From Candidatus Woesearchaeota archaeon (lineage in GTDB: Archaea; Nanobdellota; Nanobdellia; Woesearchaeales; CG1-02-33-12): DNA of 6,373 nucleotides. The notes beneath the pieces were generated by a model. The model was given only the letters and a program-made list of their open reading frames with translations. It was not told the DNA's origin and ran no database searches. The stretch lies in contig PWVO01000063.1 in the NCBI GenBank assembly GCA_003561825.1, positions 1 to 6,373 of the forward strand, given 5' to 3'. The position numbers and the translations under genes are program-made. This document shows, piece by piece, positions 1 through 5,286 of this stretch. The number at the start of each line of letters is the position of its first letter. Positions within the stretch are counted from its first letter, which is position 1.

Positions 1-43
1 TAATACCTCCATAAATTTATGTAAGTATTTACATGCTTATAAA
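1..43 (-). promoter_or_regulatory. Promoter of a minus-strand gene at the left edge
   Basis: Read on the minus strand, a TATA element TTTATAAG lies at 43-36. Downstream is ATG GAG GTA TTA at 12-1, so an in-frame ATG sits 24 nt after the box, the same geometry as the other leaderless starts in this window. The same bases also contain GGAGGT (10-5), so the true start could instead lie a few bases beyond the edge with this as its Shine-Dalgarno. In either case a gene runs leftward out of the window; nothing about its product can be seen. Confidence 0.55.
19..34. promoter_or_regulatory. 16-bp near-perfect palindrome, probable operator
   Basis: ATGTAAGTATTTACAT has arms ATGTAA/TTACAT that pair perfectly, and 7 of 8 position pairs are complementary (only G25/T28 fails). 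It lies between the minus-strand TATA box (43-36) and the predicted transcription start near position 14. A dimeric repressor bound there would block RNA polymerase recruitment. It differs from the TATTAGGTAATA dyad of the iron cluster, so a different regulator is implied. The regulator is not identifiable from the sequence. Confidence 0.45.
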
Positions 44-187
44 CCTTTTCATGCAAATCCGCTGATAAAGAAACATAGTTTTTCTAATTTGTTAATTATA
101 GCTAAAAGCATAGTCGCTAACCTCTAAAGAATGTTTTTTGAGATGGCAGGAATTAAAAGAAAAAACTGCCTTAAAATACCCCAAATC

Positions 188-195
188 TTTATAAG
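188..195 (+). promoter_or_regulatory. TATA box of the HAD phosphatase gene
   Basis: TTTATAAG, preceded by an A/C-rich BRE-like stretch (CCCCAAATC). The predicted start of transcription, about 25 nt downstream, falls at the ATG at 219, so the mRNA would be leaderless or nearly so. There is no Shine-Dalgarno in front of any of the candidate starts. The remaining sequence between 44 and 187 shows nothing else that can be supported. Confidence 0.6.
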
Positions 196-218
196 ACTGG
201 AGAATATCTTTGAGCCTG

Positions 219-764
219 ATGGGAATGAAAAAAGCAATATTTCTGGACAGGGACGGAACCTTAATTGAAGACAAGGGATATGAGCACAGCATAGATACTC
301 AAAAGGTGTTTCCCAGGGTTGCTGACGGCCTAAATCTCCTAAAAGGCGATTACCTGTTCTTTATCATAACAAACCAGCCAGGCATTGGCAGGGGCTTTTA
401 CACAGAAACTGATTTCCACGAATTCAACAATCATCTTCTGCAGCACCTTAATGGCAATGGCATTAATATTGAAAAAACTTATTTCTGCCCCCATTCTGAT
501 GAATGCAGCTGCAAAAAGCCCAGCACAAAGTTCATTGATGAGATAGTCTCTGAATATTCTGTTTGCACTGAGGAATCATGGGCCATTGGGGATCACCCTT
601 TTGATATAACTATGGGCATAAATGCTGGCTGCAGGACAGCATATCTCCTGACAGGACACGGCAGAAAGCACTTTAAAGAGCTTAAGGAAAATAACATCAG
701 CCCGGACATTATTGAAAATAGCTTTTATTCTGCAGCAAAAAAAATCAAGAATTGGAATAAGTGA
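219..764 (+). CDS. HAD-family phosphatase, GmhB / histidinol-phosphatase-like
   Basis: This is a HAD superfamily phosphatase of subclass IIIA, closest by motif to D-glycero-D-manno-heptose 1,7-bisphosphate phosphatase (GmhB) and the histidinol-phosphate phosphatase domain. Numbering from the ATG at 225, motif I is FLDRDGT (nucleophile Asp8, acid/base Asp10), motif II is ITNQPGIGRG (Thr49), the motif III Lys lies in CSCKKP, and motif IV is GDHPFD (Asp123, Asp127) followed by NAGCRTAYLLTGHG. The zinc loop typical of GmhB is present as Cys88-x-His90-x3-Cys94-x-Cys96, with a shorter spacer than in the E. coli enzyme. The length (about 180 aa) is normal for the family. Start choice: ATG 219 fits a leaderless transcript from the TATA box at 188-195; ATG 225 (MKKAIFLDRDG) and TTG 210 are alternatives. 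Substrate is uncertain: a sugar bisphosphate for surface glycans or histidinol phosphate are both possible, and no glycan or histidine genes lie nearby to decide. Confidence 0.8.
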   Translation: MGMKKAIFLDRDGTLIEDKGYEHSIDTQKVFPRVADGLNLLKGDYLFFIITNQPGIGRGFYTETDFHEFNNHLLQHLNGNGINIEKTYFCPHSDECSCKKPSTKFIDEIVSEYSVCTEESWAIGDHPFDITMGINAGCRTAYLLTGHGRKHFKELKENNISPDIIENSFYSAAKKIKNWNK

Positions 765-784
765 TTTTAAAATTAGAGAGAAGA

Positions 785-790
785 TTTTTT
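785..790 (+). terminator. T-run terminator after the HAD gene
   Basis: A TTTTTT run lies 20 nt after the stop codon, in a T/A-rich stretch. Archaeal transcription commonly ends at such U-tracts without a hairpin, and no stem-loop is visible here. Confidence 0.35.
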
Positions 791-800
791 CCATTCCCAT

Positions 801-814
801 ATAAAAATAAAAGA
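801..814 (-). terminator. T-rich terminator after the Fur-family gene
   Basis: On the minus strand this reads TCTTTTATTTTTAT, about 55 nt past the stop of the Fur-family gene. The convergent plus-strand T-run at 785-790 is adjacent, so the 105-bp gap between the two convergent genes would terminate both transcripts. Confidence 0.35.
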
Positions 815-869
815 AATATATTAAACTTTCCTGTTTTGTTGAGGCACACAAGCCAGCCAGGGCAGTATT

Positions 870-1259
870 TCATTTTACTGCTCTGCATTTAGCGCAAATG
901 CCGTAAAAATTAATGTTCACAGAATCTACCTTAATTTCTTTAATCTTTTTTGCCGAATTCAGAGAGCACTCTGTAAGATCTTCTGACCTGAAGTCAATTA
1001 TCCTGCTGCAGTTCCTGCATATTGCATGGTGGTGGGGCTCAAGCATTGGCTCAAACCTTGAGACTCCTTTTACATTAACCTCTCTTATAAGCCCTTTTTC
1101 TGAAAGGAACTTAAGGTTCTGGTAAACTGTTGCCTTGCTTATCCTTGTAAGCTTCTTCCTAACAGCGCCATAAACCTGCTCAACACTAGGATGCGTGTAG
1201 TTGCCCTCCAGGTAATTTAAGATCTCAATTCTCTGGTTAGTGTATTTTATTTCTGCCAT
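870..1259 (-). CDS. Fur/PerR-family metal-dependent transcriptional repressor
   Basis: This is a 129-aa Fur-superfamily regulator that binds DNA as a metal-loaded dimer. The N-terminal winged helix (about 1-70) carries the recognition helix SKATVYQNLKFL (41-52). The C-terminal dimerisation domain has HHHAIC (76-81) and two CxxC pairs, Cys81/Cys84 and Cys122/Cys125, which form the structural zinc site. Aligned to B. subtilis PerR, the regulatory metal ligands are His23 (in THPS), Glu70, His76, His78 and Asp89. PerR has Asp at both acidic positions, so position 70 is substituted. Asp89 is the PerR-type residue linked to peroxide sensitivity. Start choice: ATG 1259 gives MAEIKYTNQR and lies 25 nt after TTATAAATA, so it is probably leaderless; an in-frame TTG at 1265 is less likely. 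The 12-bp dyad at 1273-1284 overlaps the TATA box, which suggests autorepression. It follows the ferritin gene and probably controls it. Whether it senses iron, manganese or peroxide cannot be settled from the sequence. Confidence 0.9.
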   Translation of the reverse strand: MAEIKYTNQRIEILNYLEGNYTHPSVEQVYGAVRKKLTRISKATVYQNLKFLSEKGLIREVNVKGVSRFEPMLEPHHHAICRNCSRIIDFRSEDLTECSLNSAKKIKEIKVDSVNINFYGICAKCRAVK

Positions 1260-1272
1260 AAACAAAAAAGAT

Positions 1273-1284
1273 TATTACCTAATA
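1273..1284. promoter_or_regulatory. Operator dyad TATTA-GG-TAATA (Fur-family gene)
   Basis: Minus strand TATTAGGTAATA: perfect 5-bp inverted arms (TATTA/TAATA) around GG. It shares one base with the TATA box and lies between it and the predicted transcription start. The identical 12-mer occurs at 2147-2158, in front of the DUF378-ferritin transcript. Position, symmetry and co-occurrence with a Fur-family gene make it the likely binding site of that protein. It is not the bacterial Fur-box consensus. Confidence 0.6.
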
Positions 1285-1292
1285 TTTATAAT
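1284..1292 (-). promoter_or_regulatory. TATA box of the Fur-family gene
   Basis: The minus strand reads TTATAAATA, a good archaeal box A, ending 25 nt before the ATG at 1259. It gives the repressor its own promoter in the 44-bp gap after the ferritin gene. Confidence 0.65.
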
Positions 1293-1297
1293 TTGCC

Positions 1298-1320
1298 CAA
1301 AGTTCAGTGAAGGAACTTTG
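1298..1320 (-). repeat. Perfect 8-bp stem-loop at the end of the ferritin gene
   Basis: CAAAGTTC (1298-1305) pairs exactly with GAACTTTG (1313-1320) around a 7-nt loop. The stem spans the last codons and the TGA of the ferritin gene and ends just before the TATA box of the Fur-family gene. No T-run follows on the minus strand, so it is not a classic terminator. It could instead be an mRNA 3'-end stabiliser or processing site that separates the ferritin and repressor messages. Confidence 0.45.
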
Positions 1321-1861
1321 AAACAAACGGGCTGTTAGTCCCATTAGGCCTCCTGAAATGCCCTGATGGCCCTTTTCCCAGAAACTCTGTAAACCATGCC
1401 TCATGCTCAATCTCCTCATTAAGTATAGCAAGAGCAAGGTCATAAGTCCTGTGGTCCTTTCCAGCAGTCATGTTGCAGATCTCAGTATAGCCTGCAACAG
1501 CGCACTGCTCAGCCTTAAGCAAAACCTCAACTATCTTCTTTACATCCTCTGGATTGCTGGGAAGGCTTGCAGGAGGGCATGCAGACATATTGTGAAACTC
1601 CACCATGCTCTCAGGAAGCTTTCCCCCAAGCTCATAGATTCTCGGCATCAGAGCCTCAAAATGGTTTCTGTCCTCTATCCTTGCATCCTCTGCAACTGCC
1701 TTTAGGCCCTCTCCGTCAAAACCAATCAGGTTTGCCCTTAATATTGTATAATAGTAGTATGTTGTAAGCTCTGCTGCTGCATTCTTTACCAGAAGCTTTA
1801 CCAGCTTTTCAACATCAACGCCTGCTTTTTCAACTAATTTTTTTGCAACTTCAGCTGCCAT
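1304..1861 (-). CDS. Dps-like ferritin (DPSL, thioferritin type)
   Basis: This is a 185-aa four-helix-bundle ferritin-like protein of the archaeal DPSL family. Members assemble into 12-mer cages that oxidise Fe(II) with H2O2 and store the iron, protecting DNA. Candidate di-iron ligands are Glu31 (helix A), the Glu63-Asp64 / His67 stretch in RIEDRNHFEAL (helix B), Glu118 (helix C) and Glu150-x2-His153 in NEEIEHEAWF (helix D). The cysteine pair characteristic of DPSL appears as Cys95 (SACPPASLP) and Cys120 (AEQCAV), with a further Cys129. The C-terminal GPSGHFRR...VSKFL also fits the family. The ATG at 1861 is preceded by AAGGAGG at 1876-1870, a strong Shine-Dalgarno. It lies 46 bp after the DUF378 stop and is probably co-transcribed with it from the operator-controlled promoter. 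A TATATA stretch at 1933-1940 inside the DUF378 gene might add an internal promoter. The Fur-family gene follows after 44 bp. Confidence 0.88.
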   Translation of the reverse strand: MAAEVAKKLVEKAGVDVEKLVKLLVKNAAAELTTYYYYTILRANLIGFDGEGLKAVAEDARIEDRNHFEALMPRIYELGGKLPESMVEFHNMSACPPASLPSNPEDVKKIVEVLLKAEQCAVAGYTEICNMTAGKDHRTYDLALAILNEEIEHEAWFTEFLGKGPSGHFRRPNGTNSPFVSKFLH

Positions 1862-1892
1862 TTTCCTTGCCTCCTTAATTTTTTAGATAATT

Positions 1893-1907
1893 AAAAAAGA
1901 AAAAAAA
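1893..1907 (-). terminator. T8-C-T6 tract directly after the DUF378 gene
   Basis: On the minus strand TTTTTTTTC then TTTTTT follows the TAG of the DUF378 gene with no gap. U-tracts of this kind are archaeal termination signals, so part of the transcription may stop here, leaving the ferritin gene to read-through or to an internal promoter. There is no hairpin. Confidence 0.4.
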
Positions 1908-2105
1908 CTATTTCTTCATCATAAAATATATTGTATATATTGCTGAGATTCCTACCAGCACATATACTGCGTTCTGAAGCAAAGGAACTGACCCAAGAAC
2001 AGCCCTGACAAGGTCAAATTGTAAAAGACCTACAAGGCCCCAGTTCAGTCCTCCTACGATAAGCAGGATCAACGCTATCCAGTCTAATGCATTCTTTTCT
2101 GCCAT
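1908..2105 (-). CDS. DUF378 family small membrane protein
   Basis: This is a 65-aa protein with two predicted transmembrane helices: about 8-29 (WIALILLIVGGLNWGLVGLL) and about 41-62 (LLQNAVYVLVGISAIYTIYF). The short N-terminus (MAEKNALD) and the C-terminal MMKK flank them. The WIALILLIVGGLNWGLVG stretch followed by FDLV is the hallmark of DUF378. The family has no established function, so none is assigned. The ATG at 2105 has GGAGGT at 2118-2113. It is the first gene after a TATA box and an operator identical to that of the Fur-family gene, and is followed by the ferritin gene. A role in metal homeostasis or the oxidative-stress response is therefore inferred from context only. Confidence 0.85.
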   Translation of the reverse strand: MAEKNALDWIALILLIVGGLNWGLVGLLQFDLVRAVLGSVPLLQNAVYVLVGISAIYTIYFMMKK

Positions 2106-2146
2106 TTTATCTACCTCCGTTTTTAGAATTCTTTTCTAATACTAAT

Positions 2147-2158
2147 TATTAGGTAATA
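2147..2158. promoter_or_regulatory. Operator dyad TATTA-GG-TAATA (DUF378-ferritin promoter)
   Basis: TATTAGGTAATA on the plus strand is identical over 12 bases to the site before the Fur-family gene, but in the opposite orientation relative to transcription. It lies 8 nt downstream of the TATA box (2174-2167) and ends near the predicted transcription start. A second, overlapping dyad, CTAATTATTAG (2142-2152), extends the symmetric region. It is the probable repressor site for the DUF378-ferritin transcript. Confidence 0.6.
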
Positions 2159-2166
2159 CTCTTTAC

Positions 2167-2174
2167 TATTTAAA
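2167..2174 (-). promoter_or_regulatory. TATA box of the DUF378-ferritin transcript
   Basis: The minus strand reads TTTAAATA, an excellent archaeal box A. Transcription would start near 2145, giving a leader of about 40 nt with a Shine-Dalgarno at 2118-2113. This transcript is thus leadered, unlike the other predicted promoters in the window. Confidence 0.65.
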
Positions 2175-2285
2175 TCTTTTGTTTTTAAGCCAATCTTTCC
2201 AGAAAAATACAGGCACTTTCTTAGGTAAAATCACCACCTCATCAAGATAAAAGAATCATAAAATATCGTCTGTAAAACAAATAAG

Positions 2286-2293
2286 CTTAAAAA
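2286..2293 (+). promoter_or_regulatory. Putative TATA box of the purine operon
   Basis: CTTAAAAA lies 23 nt before the ATG at 2316, preceded by an A-rich BRE-like stretch. No Shine-Dalgarno occurs before the ATG, so the operon mRNA is probably leaderless. This is a weaker match than the other boxes. The rest of the divergent gap (2175-2285) shows only a degenerate copy (TCTTAGGTAAAA, 2219-2230) of the operator 12-mer. Confidence 0.45.
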
Positions 2294-2315
2294 CCTGGAG
2301 TCTAATTTAATACCC

Positions 2316-5285
2316 ATGGGGGCTGTTAATAAAAAAGGGGCAAGCAGGATTGAGGTTATCTCAAAATCCCTTGACCCAAGGGCTGAAGCAATGAGAAAAA
2401 AGCTGCAGTCAAAGGGGTTTTGTGTCAGCAGCCTTCATCTTGCAGATGCCTACACAATTGACCCTGAAATTAATGTGCAGAGCCTTGATGAGATTGCAGA
2501 AAAGCTCTATAATCCTTTAACACAGCATGCAGGCATAAGCAATGCTCCTGAAAAATTTGATTTTGCTGTTGAGATATCATGCCTGCCTGGAGTTACAGAC
2601 AATCCTGGATTGGCTGCAAAAGAGGCAATCTTTGACAGTTCTGAATGGCTGCCTGTTTACAGCTCAAGGATGATTTTTCTTTCAGGAAAACTTGCAAGAA
2701 AAGATGCAGATGAGATTGCTGGGATTTTTTCAAACCCATTGATACAAAAAGCATCTGTAAAAAGCTACGGGGAGTTCATAAGAGACAAAGGCATGATCCA
2801 TGATGCGCCAAAGGTAATGCTTTATGAAAAACCTAATGCAAGCATTGTTGAAATAATTAATGCAGATGATGGGCAGTTAAAAGAAATAGGCAGCCATGGC
2901 ATTGCAAACCCTGACGGGACAAGAAGAGGCTCTTTGTCTATGTCCCTGCTTTATATGAAGGCTGTTCAGGATTATTTCTCAGAAAAAGGAAGAAACCCAA
3001 CTGATCTTGGGCTTGAATCAACATCCCAGACATGGAGCGAGCACTGCAAGCACACAATCTTTGCTGACCCAATTGATGAGATAAAAGAAGGCCTGTTCAA
3101 GACATACATAAAAGGCGCTACAGAAGTTATAAGGAAAAAGAAAGGCAGCAAGGACTTCTGTGTTTCTGTTTTTACAGACAATGCAGGAGGCATAATATTT
3201 GATGATGATTTTCTGGTATGCGACAAGGTTGAGACACACAACTATCCAAGTACCATTGATCCTTTGGGAGGATCAGGGACAGGCATTTTAGGGGTTATCA
3301 GGGATATTATAGGCTTTGGGATGGGAGCAAAGCCAATTATTGCAGGTTTTGGCCTTTGCTCTGCTTCATCAGACGACAAAACTGAGCTGTACAAAGGGGA
3401 GAATAAGACACAGAAGATGCTTTCTGCAGAAAGGATAATTGAGGGTGTAGTTTCAGGCATTAATGAAGGAGGAAACTATTCAGGCATCCCTGTAACCCAG
3501 GGCTTTGTTTTCTTTGACCAGAGCTACAGGGGAAGGCCGCTTGTTTTTGCAAGAGGCATTGGGCTAATTCCAAGAGAGGCCAATGGAAAAAAGATGCATG
3601 AGAAAAAGGCAAACTCCGGAGATTATGTTGTAATGGTCGGCGGAAGAGTAGGGAAAGACGGGATTCATGGCGCTACATTCTCATCAGAGGCAATGGGATC
3701 AGGAAGCCCTGCAACAGCAGTCCAGATAGGGGATCCAATGATCCAGAAGAAAATGTGCGATGCCCTCATTAATGAAGCAAGGGACATGGGGCTTTACACA
3801 AGCATAACTGACAATGGCGCAGGGGGCCTGTCATGCTCAGTTGCAGAGATGGCAAAAGAGTCAGGCGGCTGCTATGTTAATCTTGATAAAGTGCCTTTGA
3901 AGTACAAAGGGCTTGCTCCCTGGGAGATATGGATCTCTGAGTCCCAGGAAAGAATGACACTTGCTGTGCCAAAAGAAAAATGGGAGGCTTTTTCTGCTCT
4001 CATGGAAAAAAGGGATGTTGAGGCAACAGTTATAGGTGAGTTCACAGACTCAGGAAAATGCATTGTTGATTATAATGGAAAAAATGTAATGGACATTGAC
4101 ATGGATTTTCTCCATAACGGGCTTCCTAAAAGGCATATGCACACATCTTTTTCAAGAAAAGTTCATGAAGAGCCTGAGTTCAGCTGCCTTGAAGACCTTA
4201 CAGATACACTGCACAGCATGCTTAAGAGGCCCAACCTAGCCAGCTTTGAGTTTGTATCGCAGCAGTATGATCATGAGGTGCAGGGAGGAAGTGTAATCAA
4301 GCCCCTGCAGGGAAAAGGCAGGGTAAATGGGGATGCAACTGTAGTAAGGCCAAGGCCTGGCTCAAAAAAGGCTGTATTGCTTTCGCACGGCATTAATCCT
4401 TCTTACAGCGAAATCGACACATATGACATGGCTGCATGCGCAATAGACACTGCTGTAAGAAACTCAGTTGCAGCAGGAGCTGACTTAGAGCATCTTGCAT
4501 TGCTTGACAATTTCTGCTGGTGCAGCTCAGATGAGCCAGAAAGGCTTGGCCAGCTCAAGAGGGCTGCAAAGGCGTGCTATGAAACAGCAGTTGCATACCA
4601 CACGCCTTTTATATCAGGAAAAGACAGCATGTTCAATGACTTTAATGGCTTTGACGAGTCTGGAAAGCCAGTGAAAATATCTGCTCTCCCTACATTGCTG
4701 ATATCTTCTGTTGGAGTTATCGAGGATGCGGAAAAATCAATATCAATTGATGCAAAATTTGGAGGAGACCTGGTTTATGTGCTTGGGGAGACCCATGAAG
4801 AGCTTGGAGGCAGCGAGTATTTTGCAATGAAAGGCGAGCAGGAAAGAGGAGAAAAATATATCGGCAACAATGTGCCTAAGGTTGATGCAGAAAAAAACCT
4901 TAGTCTTTACATGGCATTTTCCAGTGCTGCTGAGAAAGGGCTTGCAGGTTCTGCAATAAGCATTCACAGAGGGGGCATGGCTGTTGCGCTGGCAAAAAGC
5001 GCAGTAGCTGGCCAGGTCGGGATGGAGCTTGACTTAACAGGCATTCCCTCATCCTGCTCAAGAGATGATTATGAAATGTTCTCAGAAACACAGGGCAGGC
5101 TTGTTGTAACAGTAAGCCCTGAAAACAGGGAGATGTTTGAAGAAGCAATGCAGGGCAGTGCATTTTTTTTAGCAGGCAGGGTAACAAATGATAAGAATTT
5201 CAGGATAACAAAAAAAGGAAAAGAGATTGTTAATACCAGCATTGACAGCCTTGCGCAGTCATACAGGAAGGATGGGGGATATTAA
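2316..5285 (+). CDS. purL: Phosphoribosylformylglycinamidine synthase, PurS-PurL fusion
   Basis: FGAM synthetase catalyses step 4 of purine synthesis: FGAR + ATP + NH3 (normally from glutamine via PurQ) gives FGAM. The 989-aa protein begins with a PurS-like pseudo-dimer (two halves, about 11-79 and 81-155), followed by the PurL core with two AIRS-type repeats. Visible motifs: TWSEHCKH (Trp240-His246, catalytic His243), ETHNYPS (306-312), GGSGTG with IRDI, GRVGKDGIHGATFSSE, QIGDP (470-474), DNGAGGLS (499-506), SESQERM (541-547), SGKDSM (767-772) and SETQGR (923-928). One deviation is Tyr310, where the family motif ETHNHPS has a second His. The length fits a PurSL fusion without the glutaminase domain, which is encoded next as purQ. 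The ATG at 2316 has no Shine-Dalgarno but lies 23 nt after a TATA-like element. It heads the operon purL-purQ-purN stub-purM. Confidence 0.93.
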   Translation: MGAVNKKGASRIEVISKSLDPRAEAMRKKLQSKGFCVSSLHLADAYTIDPEINVQSLDEIAEKLYNPLTQHAGISNAPEKFDFAVEISCLPGVTDNPGLAAKEAIFDSSEWLPVYSSRMIFLSGKLARKDADEIAGIFSNPLIQKASVKSYGEFIRDKGMIHDAPKVMLYEKPNASIVEIINADDGQLKEIGSHGIANPDGTRRGSLSMSLLYMKAVQDYFSEKGRNPTDLGLESTSQTWSEHCKHTIFADPIDEIKEGLFKTYIKGATEVIRKKKGSKDFCVSVFTDNAGGIIFDDDFLVCDKVETHNYPSTIDPLGGSGTGILGVIRDIIGFGMGAKPIIAGFGLCSASSDDKTELYKGENKTQKMLSAERIIEGVVSGINEGGNYSGIPVTQGFVFFDQSYRGRPLVFARGIGLIPREANGKKMHEKKANSGDYVVMVGGRVGKDGIHGATFSSEAMGSGSPATAVQIGDPMIQKKMCDALINEARDMGLYTSITDNGAGGLSCSVAEMAKESGGCYVNLDKVPLKYKGLAPWEIWISESQERMTLAVPKEKWEAFSALMEKRDVEATVIGEFTDSGKCIVDYNGKNVMDIDMDFLHNGLPKRHMHTSFSRKVHEEPEFSCLEDLTDTLHSMLKRPNLASFEFVSQQYDHEVQGGSVIKPLQGKGRVNGDATVVRPRPGSKKAVLLSHGINPSYSEIDTYDMAACAIDTAVRNSVAAGADLEHLALLDNFCWCSSDEPERLGQLKRAAKACYETAVAYHTPFISGKDSMFNDFNGFDESGKPVKISALPTLLISSVGVIEDAEKSISIDAKFGGDLVYVLGETHEELGGSEYFAMKGEQERGEKYIGNNVPKVDAEKNLSLYMAFSSAAEKGLAGSAISIHRGGMAVALAKSAVAGQVGMELDLTGIPSSCSRDDYEMFSETQGRLVVTVSPENREMFEEAMQGSAFFLAGRVTNDKNFRITKKGKEIVNTSIDSLAQSYRKDGGY

Positions 5286-5286
5286 A

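Noticed and set aside
145..170. GGCAG...CTGCC inverted repeat before the HAD gene
   Set aside because: Only 5-bp arms with a 16-nt loop, which is easily due to chance; no associated T-run.
92..292. Minus-strand 66-aa reading frame at the HAD gene promoter
   Set aside because: It overlaps the HAD coding start and its TATA box, has no family similarity that I recognise and no SD; it is a shadow of the real gene.
2219..2230. TCTTAGGTAAAA, a possible third operator copy
   Set aside because: It matches the 12-mer at 10 of 12 positions but the second arm is broken (no dyad) and it is not placed at a TATA box; not called as a site.
2972..3460. Three minus-strand reading frames inside purL
   Set aside because: They are antisense to the conserved PurL motifs (SEHC, ETHNY) and have Ser/Pro/Cys-rich composition without a recognisable domain.
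4743..5187. Overlapping minus-strand frames opposite the C-terminal PurL domain
   Set aside because: Low-complexity Leu/Cys/Gln-rich translations antisense to a conserved enzyme; no promoter or SD.
5227..5286. 20-residue upstream extension of PurQ
   Set aside because: It lies in purL in another frame and ends just where a normal PurQ N-terminus begins behind an SD at ATG 5287.
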